In this document: positions 48,092 to 58,011 of the stretch, piece after piece
Layout of the letters: every line of letters begins with the position of its first letter
How positions within the stretch are numbered: the first letter of the stretch is position 1
Assembly (NCBI GenBank): GCA_001839685.1
Contig: MLAK01000292.1
Span: forward strand, 47,893-111,892
DNA length: 64,000 nucleotides
Reading direction: 5' to 3'
Origin: Tritrichomonas foetus
Taxonomy: Eukaryota > Parabasalia > Tritrichomonadida > Tritrichomonadidae
Notes under the pieces: model-generated
Database searches by the model: none
Told to the model about the DNA's origin: nothing
What the model saw: only the letters and a program-made list of their open reading frames with translations
Program-made: the position numbers and the translations under genes

Positions 48092-49510
48092 TTGGCGGCG
48101 GCAGAGGCAATTCTAAAGGCGTTTGAGCCATTAATTAATAAGGACCATGATTTCTGCCTCATTGGCATCAACGAGCAACTTCCTATACCACAATTTTCTC
48201 AACAACTTGTTTACGATTTGCTTGATGAGGCAGTTTCTATATTTACACAGCAGCCGAACCTTATTCGACTTGATGGCAATATCTATATTGTTGGTGACAT
48301 CCACGGAAATATTCGTGATTTAATTCGAATCATCGCAACGGCAAAGCCTCCACCATATTCGAGATTTTTATTTTTAGGCGATTACGTTGACAGGGGTGAA
48401 TATTCGCTTGAGGCAATCTGCCTCCTTCTATCCCTGTTCGTTTGCTATCCAGACCACGTAACCCTCTTACGCGGAAATCATGAAATCGATTCATTCAACT
48501 CAATCTACGGATTCAAAGAACAAATCAACGCTCTTTATGGCTCAAGCCTGCTATGGGAACGATTCAATACTGTCTTCAGATTCATGCCAATATCAGCTAT
48601 TGTTGCAGAAAATACATTATGCGTACATGGCGGGCTTTCTCCTCTTCTAAAGCACATAAAGCAACTCGAAACTTTAGACAGATCAGCCAATCCACCTTGC
48701 GAGCTACTCAACGACATCGTATGGAGCGATCCATCCCAAGTCACGGAAAATTGTATCCAATCATCTGGAGGACACGGCTGTCTCTTTGGATTAACTTTTA
48801 CCGTTCAATTTTTGTTGCAAAATAATCTCACTCGTCTTATTCGGGCACACGAGTGTATCAAAAATGGTGTCAAGTGTAGTAAAGACGAAAAAGTTGTGAC
48901 TGTTTTTTCATCTTGCAACTACAAGCACGAAGGAAGCAATCAATGTGGAATAATCAAAATTAATAAAGACGGAGACCTCATTGCGTTCAATTTATCTTTA
49001 ATTCCAACTTTGAAAAGAAGTGATGCGGTTTTCCAAAAAATATCTTACGGAAGCAAACAAATAATTAATTCATTAAGAATGGTTTCACCTTATCCAAGTA
49101 TTAAACGAAGAGGTTCTTGGGTTCAACCAATTTCTGGTTTACTGACAGCTCCAAAGAATAACTACTTGGCAGCTGGTTTAATGAGTCCCCATGCGGATTC
49201 AACCAACAATAATGGAAATAAAGCTCAGTTACAAGTTCGAAATTCATTGTCGACTGGAAGCTCTTTTACTTTTAGAAGGAAAAGTATTTGGCAATTAACC
49301 GTGAGGCCAGAAACAGAAAGGAAAAAGGTAATATTTTGGAATGCTGATAGTGGGGAATTTGATGATTCTTTACCAACAAGAAAATTACCACCTTTAGTGT
49401 CTTCTCCTCCAGATGCGGAAATAAATAGGTCTTTCTCTTCAGGTAATATGTCATTTGTTCCACCACAGATAATTCCACCTTCCAACCTTATTTCATGTAA
49501 AAATAAATAA
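48092..49510 (+). CDS. PP1-like serine/threonine phosphatase without an ATG start
   Basis: The frame begins at 48092 with TTG (then GCG GCG GCA), just 7 bp after an in-frame stop, and has no ATG until well inside the catalytic core. As drawn it is about 472 residues. PPP motifs are complete: GDIHGN near residue 70, GDYVDRGE near 97, RGNHE near 129, HGGLSP, RAHE and SSCNYK. The N-terminal 65 residues are as expected for the family, so little is missing. The C-terminal 170 residues are a basic Ser/Pro/Asn tail. The TTG could be a mutated ATG (MAAAEAI would be a natural start), a near-cognate start, or the exon 2 of a spliced gene. A paralogue is at 7184. Confidence 0.75.
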   Translation: MAAAEAILKAFEPLINKDHDFCLIGINEQLPIPQFSQQLVYDLLDEAVSIFTQQPNLIRLDGNIYIVGDIHGNIRDLIRIIATAKPPPYSRFLFLGDYVDRGEYSLEAICLLLSLFVCYPDHVTLLRGNHEIDSFNSIYGFKEQINALYGSSLLWERFNTVFRFMPISAIVAENTLCVHGGLSPLLKHIKQLETLDRSANPPCELLNDIVWSDPSQVTENCIQSSGGHGCLFGLTFTVQFLLQNNLTRLIRAHECIKNGVKCSKDEKVVTVFSSCNYKHEGSNQCGIIKINKDGDLIAFNLSLIPTLKRSDAVFQKISYGSKQIINSLRMVSPYPSIKRRGSWVQPISGLLTAPKNNYLAAGLMSPHADSTNNNGNKAQLQVRNSLSTGSSFTFRRKSIWQLTVRPETERKKVIFWNADSGEFDDSLPTRKLPPLVSSPPDAEINRSFSSGNMSFVPPQIIPPSNLISCKNK

Positions 49511-49798
49511 ATAAATATGTATATGTAATTTTTGGTAAACAAATACCAAAATCTTTATATTCATGTTTTCTTTATTCATATTTCTTTCTTCATTCATATT
49601 GTTTTCTTCATTCATATTGTTTTCTTCATTCATATTGTTTTCTTCATTATAAATGCATCATGATAATGATTTTAGAATGTATGAATGTTTTTTAATCATC
49701 CACACACTTTCAGAGATTGAATATGGAAATGCTTCATTATAACATGCGAACCACATGTAAAAGCAAGCAAAAAGTACAAAGTTTAAAGTATAATTCAT
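49511..49798. other. Convergent spacer with repeat
   Basis: In 288 bp, an 18-bp tandem repeat lies at 49562-49650. The remainder is AT-rich and uninformative. Confidence 0.4.
49562..49650. repeat. 18-bp tandem repeat
   Basis: Four to five copies of TTCTTCATTCATATTGTT, the first ones degenerate and the last truncated, in the 3' flank of the phosphatase gene. Confidence 0.8.
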
Positions 49799-50719
49799 TT
49801 ATTTAGACACTGGGCTTTTCCTATATTTAGGACTTTTTAATGGTGAACGCAGTCCTGATCTCGGTGTCCTTGGTGATCTTGGTGAGGGTGAAGCAATGCT
49901 TCTCGTTCTCGGTGTTTTTGATGGTGATGGAGTTGCAAGTGAAGAGTTCGTTGTTGACACAGGCGTATTTTGTTCTTCGTCATCAATAATTTCATATGGC
50001 GCGAAGAATTCCTCTGCTTCTTGTTCAGATACAGTGATTCCAAATGTTATTCCATGAGTGATAAGTGCTTTTTTGAGCTTACCAATTTCTTTCTTAAACT
50101 CGCAACGAATTAAGTTCAAATCGTTATTCAGCTTTTTCAGATGGCCAGCTGTCTCAGCTTGTTGGGAACGAATCAGAGCGTCTTGCTGCTTCTGATATTG
50201 CATATGAACTTCATCATGCCTTTGCTGAAGTGTGATTGATCTGATATATTCGGCCTCTGAGCTCATTTGGTTAGCAACTGCATACTGTGAGGCATCTGCT
50301 TTAAGCTGTGAAACTCTCATTAATTCAACATGCTCAGGAACTCTTCTAATTTGAGCATATTCAATATTTTTGGCAAAATCCGTTGCTAGCTTTCTTACTT
50401 CTTCTTCTTGCTTGTTTAATAAGAGCGTGTATCGTTTTTGATATATCAAACGAGTTTCGTAGACGCGCTGAATGAAATCGCTTTGAATAGCAGTGGCGGT
50501 TCGTTTTAAGTTGGATTTCTCTTTCTCCAAATTGTTTGCATTAGCCAGTTGTTTTGCAGTGGTGTCATCTCTCTTTTTCTTTCCTTTGAGATTTGTGATT
50601 TCGTCTTCAAGTTGTTGTGCCTTTTTATAATTGTGCTGAGAAATTGCAAGCTGGCGATCCCTACGAAGAGTTTCGATTGTAACATCTATACTTTCGATAT
50701 CAATTGGACTCTTCTTCAT
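49799..50719 (-). CDS. Coiled-coil protein with SP/TP-rich tail
   Basis: A 306-residue protein from ATG 50719. Residues about 10-235 form long charged coiled coil (LRRDRQLAISQHNYKKAQQL and on). After an acidic link (FFAPYEIIDDEEQN), the C-terminal 65 residues are basic with many Ser-Pro and Thr-Pro sites (SPSKTPRTRS, SPRSPRTPRSG), like targets of CDK or MAPK. The repeats of the pattern Q-L/K around 10-60 recall UVR-type helical hairpins. No enzyme domain is present; a cytoskeletal role is plausible. The family is not recognised. Confidence 0.7.
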   Translation of the reverse strand: MKKSPIDIESIDVTIETLRRDRQLAISQHNYKKAQQLEDEITNLKGKKKRDDTTAKQLANANNLEKEKSNLKRTATAIQSDFIQRVYETRLIYQKRYTLLLNKQEEEVRKLATDFAKNIEYAQIRRVPEHVELMRVSQLKADASQYAVANQMSSEAEYIRSITLQQRHDEVHMQYQKQQDALIRSQQAETAGHLKKLNNDLNLIRCEFKKEIGKLKKALITHGITFGITVSEQEAEEFFAPYEIIDDEEQNTPVSTTNSSLATPSPSKTPRTRSIASPSPRSPRTPRSGLRSPLKSPKYRKSPVSK

Positions 50720-51202
50720 TTTGGAGATTATTTTTTTTTTTCTTGTGAATTTTTTTTAAAATTGATTTACAAAAATATTGAATTTATTATATCTCTATCT
50801 CTTAAATTTGTATACTTTATATGAAGCTGGGTTTAATTAACTATTGAATCTGAATGAAATATTTCTAACACTAACGTCCGTTTAACATTTTTTATCACAA
50901 TACTCATTTCGGAAAAAGTTGATATTTAATCAAAAAGTTAAAGCAATTTCAATAGAATCGTAACAAATTCAATTGCTATTTAGTCATTCAAGTTAGAATT
51001 TATGTTCAGAAAATAATATGTCAATAAAAAAAATTCAAGTTTTTCTGAGTCTATTTAGTCAAAAAAAAAAAAAAATATTCGAAAATAATTGATGGTAAGA
51101 CATTGAAAAATAATATCGTCGCATTAAAAAAGTTTTGGAAATTAATAAAAAAAGTTACCAAAAATCGAGCTTTGAGACAACTTCTTTCAAAAAGTTTAGA
51201 AA
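50720..51202. promoter_or_regulatory. Divergent promoter region of coiled-coil and Piezo genes
   Basis: A 483-bp spacer with AAAAAGTT at 50913-50920, 50932-50939 and 51189-51196 (the last ends 6 bp before the Piezo ATG) and near-matches at 51126-51134 and 51147-51156. Runs of T and A flank them. No ORF is convincing. Confidence 0.45.
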
Positions 51203-54200
51203 ATGGAATCGAGCGATCAATCAGCGGGATCCAACGAAAGTGATAGCTTCTTTGCTGTTGGTACCATTGTTGATTCAATTCCAGAATCTCCACCTCCAGA
51301 AGAAGAAATTTTGTCAATTGAAAGCTACCCTCCAATTTATATGGTGATAATTTTGTATTTTCTTTGCCCCATTTTTCATATTTTTTGTGCAATGGCAACA
51401 ACATCATTCCTTGGTTTATTTTTCCTATTGTTAATAGTTTGCCACCAGTTCATTTTAAGCAGATCAATGAAAAGTTACACTGGAATTACTGCATTTCTGT
51501 ATTTTGAAATACTATATACACTTTTGGTATTTATTGTTGCAATTGTTTGCAATTCAGATCCAGACATGTCAATTCCATCACAAGTTGTTGGATCATCTTT
51601 CAACAATTATATTGCATCAACGCCAGGATTTGCAATATTTGCAACTTTTGTTGCAATTGTTTTTGAAAGCATTCCTATTTCATTAATGAGCCATACAACT
51701 TTTTCTGCATTTGACAAATGCAGAAATAAAATATTTCAAAGTGTCTCACTCGGCTATGCATTTGACTTAATTCACATATTTTCGTTAGCTTTCTTATTTT
51801 CCACTAATGCTTCATTTTTGTGGTATCCATTATTAATTTATTATCTTTATTGTAACATTTCTCTTGTTTTTTGTGGAAAAGAAAAAGTATACATATTAAT
51901 TTTTTGGGTAATGACCATTTATACCCTCTTTTACGCATTTTTCGAATTCTACATGTGCTCTTTCATTGGTGAATATTGGAACCCATCAAAAAGTTTGAAA
52001 TATCAATATATTGCTCCAAAATCGGCTAAATGGGCAAATATTGTTTTTTCTTCTTTTTTGGTTTACACATCAGTTGTTTTAATGACTGGACCTGGCTGGA
52101 AGAAAGGAAAAACAAAAGATATTCCATATATTATACCAAAATTTATTAATTTTCTTGTAATTATTTTTTATTTCGGGACTTTATTGTTTTCTTTGTTTTT
52201 TCCAAACTATTTAACAGTTTTATGGATAATTATTGTTTTCTTTTGTGCCTTTTCTAATTTAGAAGCAGCACGAAGACTTTTTTATCCATTTTTAACTTTT
52301 ATTTATTCAATTTCATTCTTTGTACTGATCATTACTCAATATGATGCTATCCCACATCCTCATTATGATGGAAGGGATCAACCTTTTTCTTTTATGAAGC
52401 TTTTTGGTCTATTTAAGTATCAAAATAATGATAATGATCGTTATGGATTTAGTTGTGGCGGATTCTTCATTCTAGCATATATTGGTCAACTTGGTCGCAT
52501 TTTAAATAATACAACAACAAAATGTAGAAATTTACACAGGTTTGATAGAATGGAAGATGTAAGTGATTCTGCAGTTAAAAGTCAGATTCGAAAAGCCAAA
52601 AGAAATTTATTATGGAGAAAATTTGTGAAAAGAGCTAGAATTATATTTAACGACATTTTTCAATTTTTTTATAAAGTGGCAACATATTTCTCTCTTCCAA
52701 TCTGTAGTGTAATTGCAATTTATTGTGGCTATTATAAAACAAGATGGGCTTTCCAAATATTTTCAGTTCTTTATGAATTAATTATTCTGTTGTTTCTTTA
52801 TTATAAATGGTCTTTTCAAATTGTGAAATTTTTATCAGCCTTGATTATTTTAGTCTGCACATTTTACAAATCATCAGATAATTATGAGTGTCGCGAAACT
52901 GATAATTGTTTATTTTATGGATATTTTCGTTTCCTTGAAGAAAGTGGAATTTCTCCATCACCTGATTATTCCCTTCATTTATACTTATGGCCAATGACAA
53001 TTATTTTCTTAGTTTCTGTTTTTTTGACATATGAACAGAAATCATTAAGAGTCTATTATTCATCACTTGTAATTTTCATTTTATATGTTTTAATTGCACT
53101 TAGTAATTTTATTTATGCTTTTATCTTTCCATTGACTGTATTTTCTTTGGTTTATTTTATACTTGGTTGTATAATTATTGGTACATTGGTTTTGCATTGG
53201 TATAATTTACGAACATTCGCAATTTTATTATGTTTTATTGCAATATCTATTCAACTTTCACTTTATTCTTTATCGCATCTTGATTCTGCACGTAATTTTT
53301 TAAATGCACACGTTTCTGTCAGCTTTATCGATGTTCATGAAATTATTCAGCCGAATGGTGAAATTATTATTCTTGCATTTATGCTATTTATGTGTTCAAT
53401 TGTTTTTCATGGTTCACAAAAACTTCATACCAAAGATCTTACTTTCCATTTAATTCAAGAAATGCGAAAAATACTCCATGAATTCTATTTTTATATTAGT
53501 TGGATATTAATTTTCGGATTTAGTATGGTTAATAATTATCCAACATTTTTTAAATTCATTTTCCTTCTTATTTTCTTTTTAGGTTCGGTTTCCTCAAATT
53601 TCTTTAATAGTACAAGATATCCATTGCTGTTTATTTTCTTTATTTTCTTTATTGTTCAGATAAGCTTTCATTTATTTGTTAATAATCTACAAGGTGTTAG
53701 CTTTAATGTTTTGCGATATTTAGGGGTTTATCTGACAGATAAAGATGAATTAACTGATCATGAAAAAAATTATGGTATGTGCTGGCAATTTTGTTTCATT
53801 TTAGTTTCGATATTGAATTTGAAACCATATTCATCAATCAATCATCCAAGTGAATTTGAAGCCAGGAGCTTTACTAGATTATATTATGGAATTAGTGCAA
53901 TGCTTCATAATTGGTTGCCTGTTATTGTTCAAGGTTGTTTATGTTTTTCCACTATTTTCAATATAACTGTTTTTGGATGGATTACTTTTATTATTCTTTT
54001 ATGTACTGTTTACTGTTCTAACTTTTTCGAGCGTGCTAGCATTGCAGCTACATGTATTCTATGCATAATTTTCTTAGCCCAATATTTGTTTTATCTTGGT
54101 TTCCCAAATAATATTTTTGAATGTGTAACAAGTTGGTCAATTATTCATTGTATCCCAGAATCTGCCGTAGATTCATGGATTCCATACCTTCGATTTTTAG

Positions 54201-57200
54201 GGATATATGATGTCTCCACTAGTTCGTTAATTATGGTGTTCATCTCATGCATAGCTTGTACATTCTTTCTTCAATATAACGACAAAACAATTGATTATAA
54301 ACAATCTTATGACAATTTACCATCACTTGCAAAGAGCTTCACCAATTTCATAACTTTGAATTTCTTTGAAATTAGTGTAATGTGCATTTTAATTGTTGCA
54401 TCACTTCTTCAATCACTCGATGGTCTTATTTTCTTTGTTGTTTTATCATTTTTCTTTATTGCGAATTTATTGTATGATTATAATCCAAATTCAACAATGG
54501 CCATTATTTCTGCTTATATTTTTACGAACATTGGCTTACGAATTCTTTCAAGGATTCCATTATTTGTAGCAACAGGATTGTCTGTTTATTTACAACGTGC
54601 ATTTGATCTTCCTTTCCAATCTCAAAGTCGATCTTCATCGAGATGGTTAATCATATTCATTCTTCAAAGACTATGTAACCATGTAATGCGAACAGATCTT
54701 TATAGACAGCTTCAAGAAAGTCATACAAAACATTGTGCCTATCGATACATTCGTGAAAGGCAATTAAGAATCATTGAAAAACTTGATCAAGATATTTTAT
54801 TGAAGAATAGAAATCAAGAAATCAATGCACTTAATCGAAAAAGCGATTTAAATCTTCATTCGTCACCCTCCAGACCAAACTCCAATTCCAATTCCCATTT
54901 GAACAACCTGAATTCCAATAACTTAAATTCCTATAACTTAAATTCCAATAACTTAAATTCCAATAACTTAAATTCCAACAATTTAAATTCAAATAATTTG
55001 CATCCATTATCTGCACATACAATTTCTTCACACACCTTATCTACAACTAATTTGAAAAACGAAAGTATGAATTTACCAATAAATGGGATCCAATCCAGTT
55101 TCAACTTTAGTGATACCAATATTCACATGGTTAGTTCAGAAATTAAGCCACAAATGATAGATGATCAAAATAAGAAAGATAAATGGTATCGTTGCTTATA
55201 TTTGAAATTTATTGTCCCACAATTAAATCGTTTAATTCGACTTTTGGCTGGATGTTTGCCAATTAATTATGAGACTGGATTGAATGTTCTTACATTGGAA
55301 TCTTTAACTTTATTGATGAGGAGATGTTTAAGCCATTATGAAAGGAACACTGAATTTCATTTAGAAGAAAGAGAAAGACAATTTTTAATCTCACTTCCTC
55401 CTTCATTTTGGCTTCAGTATTCTTCAATTGCTCATCTTCTTGATATGCCACCAATTATTGAAACAACAGAATTAATTTTCAGGTATTCTTTGTTTTTGCT
55501 GAGAAAAATATCTATTTTGGATCTTGTTTTAATTTCTGTGATTTATATGTACACCAAGCCCTATATTTTTGGAATTATTATTTTTGTTTATGTTGTTTTT
55601 GTCTTCTTGAGTCTTGATTTTAAAGGATTTGCAAATATTTATCGAATCTTTTTAGTTATTGTACTTATTATTCTTGGTTTTAGAACTATTTCTCGAACAG
55701 ATATGATTATTGATCGACTTGAAGGTGTTTCAGGATCACTCACAAATATTCAAAATAGAATTTCAACATTATCATTGATTGGAATGGAGCCCGATGAAAA
55801 TATAGCAATTGAAATTCTACTTTTCGCTGCAACAGTGTTTTATATCATTGATCAAGTTAGTAGCATGAAAGTTTTCCCGTCTAATTATTATTATGAAAAG
55901 CTTTCTTCAATACTTCCAGGTTTTCCAATGGAATATTGTTATGGAATCATGGATGATCCGATTCGTAACCTTGGAATGAATATTCCACAAACTCGAACAT
56001 TTTTCGATGCTGTTAAAGAAGCAATGAAAAGAACTTGGCTTAGAAGTTCAAGCCATCATACTTATATGCTTGTTATTGATATAATTTCATTCTTTTTATT
56101 GCTTGCTTGGTGGCTTGATTGGGAGCGAGGAAATGATGAATATGCATCAAATGGAAACTATTCTTTTCGAGTTAATGCTTTATATGTTTTTATTTTAGTA
56201 ATACATGTAATTTTCTGTCTGAGTGTTTATTTTTGTTGTCTTGGTGATTTACATTTCCCTTTATTTTTAGTTGAATTTGTTTGGCTTGTTTATGAGTTTT
56301 CAATAATTTTCTTTTATATTCGTTCAAAAAATAAATACTTCCCAGGAACTGCACAGTTTTACATTTTCTTGAGAATTCTTCAACATTTAATTGCTGCACA
56401 TAAATGTTTCTGTGGAAGAACTTATGTTTCTTATCATTATCCGCAATTTATCACTGAATGGAAACAAATTCGATTATTTGATAAATTCATTCGCTGGTGT
56501 CCCTTTGTATTTGAAATACAAACTATCCTTCTCTGGATTGGAAAACCAACGCTCGTTCCATTAGTTGATTTTTGTATCATTAGAGACATGGAACTTCAAC
56601 TTGAAATCATGATTTGTAATAAATACGATAAAAAATACAACGAAAAACCAGAAATTGATAACAATAATATTGATCCTAAAATCCAATATAAAAAGAAAGA
56701 AGAAGAACGTAGCAAGAATCGAACAAGAATTTGTTGTGGTATTTGTTCATTAATTCTTTTTATTTTCATTGTTTTTATACCTTTATTCTTCCTTGTTCAA
56801 TCAACTGAAGAACCAATAGCAAATAAAGTCATTCTGGCTAGCATTCAAGCTGGAATTGGAACTTTCCCACCATTTTATGAAACAACCGGTTTCGTTCGTG
56901 AAATTTCAAACAGTGAGCATCAAGAATTAGCAGATTCTTCACAACCTGCAATTAATGAAATTGCTACACAAAATCATCACACTTTATATATCGTTGATTT
57001 TCCAATTATGTCACCACATGCTTATAAAATGTCTGTACCTGCTTTAAATAATCTTGAAAATGTTTTAACTTCAGATTTATCGAATCTTTCAGCTTATGTA
57101 AAGCTTTCCCTTATTTTTGATTATCCAACAACATCTGGACATTGCTTAGATCCAAGTTTCTTAAAAGTTTCAGAATTTTTAGAAATGAAATCGAAATTGG

Positions 57201-57733
57201 AACTTTTATCAGTGCTGACTGAGTCAAATAACACTATTAGTGGCTTTGTTAAACTTCCGCATATAATTTTTGCAACATCAAATGAAATTTTGCAAAGTTT
57301 GGAAACGGCTGAATCAAGTTTCAATTTCACAATGACAGATAAAGGTTCTTGGAAGGTTTCTCTAGAAGATACTACTGATTTAGGCTTCATAAGAAACTCT
57401 TCTGATTATATTTTGGTTGTTTATAGCCAACCAGTTCAACCTGACTCATCAGGCAATTCATCAGAATCGACAAATGGAAGTTTCATAGGCGTTTATTTAC
57501 TGATGCTGATCATTCTTGGTATTGTTATTCGCGAAAATGTTTCTCATCAAGTCGATGGACTTTGGAGGAAGAAGATGGAACATCCAATCAAACTTTATAG
57601 AATGATTGTTGCAATTAACATATTCAAGAATGCAGGAGACATTGAAACCGAGAAAGAAATGAGTGATTTGTTCTTAAACACCATGAGATCACAAGAAAAA
57701 GTAATTTCTGTGACTTCTACAGAAAATGATTAA
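51203..57733 (+). CDS. Piezo-type mechanosensitive ion channel
   Basis: A 2176-residue protein from ATG 51203. About 30 or more hydrophobic segments in groups fill residues 50-1750, as in the Piezo blades. Near residues 1760-1785, FDKFIRWCPFVFEIQTILLW matches the Piezo anchor (PF-x-x-E-L/I motif), followed by an Asp/Leu-rich helix and a basic stretch. TM37-like outer helix is at about 1845-1870. An extracellular cap of about 215 residues follows, with several N-glycosylation sites and the SAYVKLSLIFDY type strands. The inner pore helix (GVYLLMLIILGIVI) is near 2098. The C-terminus HPIKLYRMIVAINIFKNA and the acidic helix after it fit the Piezo C-terminal domain. Usual length is 2100-2800. An Asn-rich tract sits near residues 1225-1262. 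Confidence 0.85.
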   Translation: MESSDQSAGSNESDSFFAVGTIVDSIPESPPPEEEILSIESYPPIYMVIILYFLCPIFHIFCAMATTSFLGLFFLLLIVCHQFILSRSMKSYTGITAFLYFEILYTLLVFIVAIVCNSDPDMSIPSQVVGSSFNNYIASTPGFAIFATFVAIVFESIPISLMSHTTFSAFDKCRNKIFQSVSLGYAFDLIHIFSLAFLFSTNASFLWYPLLIYYLYCNISLVFCGKEKVYILIFWVMTIYTLFYAFFEFYMCSFIGEYWNPSKSLKYQYIAPKSAKWANIVFSSFLVYTSVVLMTGPGWKKGKTKDIPYIIPKFINFLVIIFYFGTLLFSLFFPNYLTVLWIIIVFFCAFSNLEAARRLFYPFLTFIYSISFFVLIITQYDAIPHPHYDGRDQPFSFMKLFGLFKYQNNDNDRYGFSCGGFFILAYIGQLGRILNNTTTKCRNLHRFDRMEDVSDSAVKSQIRKAKRNLLWRKFVKRARIIFNDIFQFFYKVATYFSLPICSVIAIYCGYYKTRWAFQIFSVLYELIILLFLYYKWSFQIVKFLSALIILVCTFYKSSDNYECRETDNCLFYGYFRFLEESGISPSPDYSLHLYLWPMTIIFLVSVFLTYEQKSLRVYYSSLVIFILYVLIALSNFIYAFIFPLTVFSLVYFILGCIIIGTLVLHWYNLRTFAILLCFIAISIQLSLYSLSHLDSARNFLNAHVSVSFIDVHEIIQPNGEIIILAFMLFMCSIVFHGSQKLHTKDLTFHLIQEMRKILHEFYFYISWILIFGFSMVNNYPTFFKFIFLLIFFLGSVSSNFFNSTRYPLLFIFFIFFIVQISFHLFVNNLQGVSFNVLRYLGVYLTDKDELTDHEKNYGMCWQFCFILVSILNLKPYSSINHPSEFEARSFTRLYYGISAMLHNWLPVIVQGCLCFSTIFNITVFGWITFIILLCTVYCSNFFERASIAATCILCIIFLAQYLFYLGFPNNIFECVTSWSIIHCIPESAVDSWIPYLRFLGIYDVSTSSLIMVFISCIACTFFLQYNDKTIDYKQSYDNLPSLAKSFTNFITLNFFEISVMCILIVASLLQSLDGLIFFVVLSFFFIANLLYDYNPNSTMAIISAYIFTNIGLRILSRIPLFVATGLSVYLQRAFDLPFQSQSRSSSRWLIIFILQRLCNHVMRTDLYRQLQESHTKHCAYRYIRERQLRIIEKLDQDILLKNRNQEINALNRKSDLNLHSSPSRPNSNSNSHLNNLNSNNLNSYNLNSNNLNSNNLNSNNLNSNNLHPLSAHTISSHTLSTTNLKNESMNLPINGIQSSFNFSDTNIHMVSSEIKPQMIDDQNKKDKWYRCLYLKFIVPQLNRLIRLLAGCLPINYETGLNVLTLESLTLLMRRCLSHYERNTEFHLEERERQFLISLPPSFWLQYSSIAHLLDMPPIIETTELIFRYSLFLLRKISILDLVLISVIYMYTKPYIFGIIIFVYVVFVFLSLDFKGFANIYRIFLVIVLIILGFRTISRTDMIIDRLEGVSGSLTNIQNRISTLSLIGMEPDENIAIEILLFAATVFYIIDQVSSMKVFPSNYYYEKLSSILPGFPMEYCYGIMDDPIRNLGMNIPQTRTFFDAVKEAMKRTWLRSSSHHTYMLVIDIISFFLLLAWWLDWERGNDEYASNGNYSFRVNALYVFILVIHVIFCLSVYFCCLGDLHFPLFLVEFVWLVYEFSIIFFYIRSKNKYFPGTAQFYIFLRILQHLIAAHKCFCGRTYVSYHYPQFITEWKQIRLFDKFIRWCPFVFEIQTILLWIGKPTLVPLVDFCIIRDMELQLEIMICNKYDKKYNEKPEIDNNNIDPKIQYKKKEEERSKNRTRICCGICSLILFIFIVFIPLFFLVQSTEEPIANKVILASIQAGIGTFPPFYETTGFVREISNSEHQELADSSQPAINEIATQNHHTLYIVDFPIMSPHAYKMSVPALNNLENVLTSDLSNLSAYVKLSLIFDYPTTSGHCLDPSFLKVSEFLEMKSKLELLSVLTESNNTISGFVKLPHIIFATSNEILQSLETAESSFNFTMTDKGSWKVSLEDTTDLGFIRNSSDYILVVYSQPVQPDSSGNSSESTNGSFIGVYLLMLIILGIVIRENVSHQVDGLWRKKMEHPIKLYRMIVAINIFKNAGDIETEKEMSDLFLNTMRSQEKVISVTSTEND
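54890..55010 (+). repeat. In-frame repeat encoding NLNSN units in Piezo
   Basis: A 15-bp unit (AACTTAAATTCCAAT and variants) repeated about seven times encodes NLNSN-type repeats within a cytoplasmic linker of Piezo. Copies are nearly identical, so expansion is recent. Confidence 0.85.
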
Positions 57734-58011
57734 CTTCGTTAATATTTTCGGTATTTTACAAAATTTCTACCTATTATTTTTTTTGTTTTTATTTAAACTA
57801 TCTATTTCCATTATATACTTTCTATTTTTATTTCTTTTAATCTTCTGTTTTAAAACTTTAAGTTCAATTTTACATAAAGAAAAACACCAATAAAATAAAT
57901 ATGATTATTCAAAGAAGTCTAAAAATATGTTCACTATCAGAAATAATTCAAAATAACTCAGTCATTTCATATCATATCATTAAAGAAAAAAGAGTTTGTA
58001 TTTCAAATATT

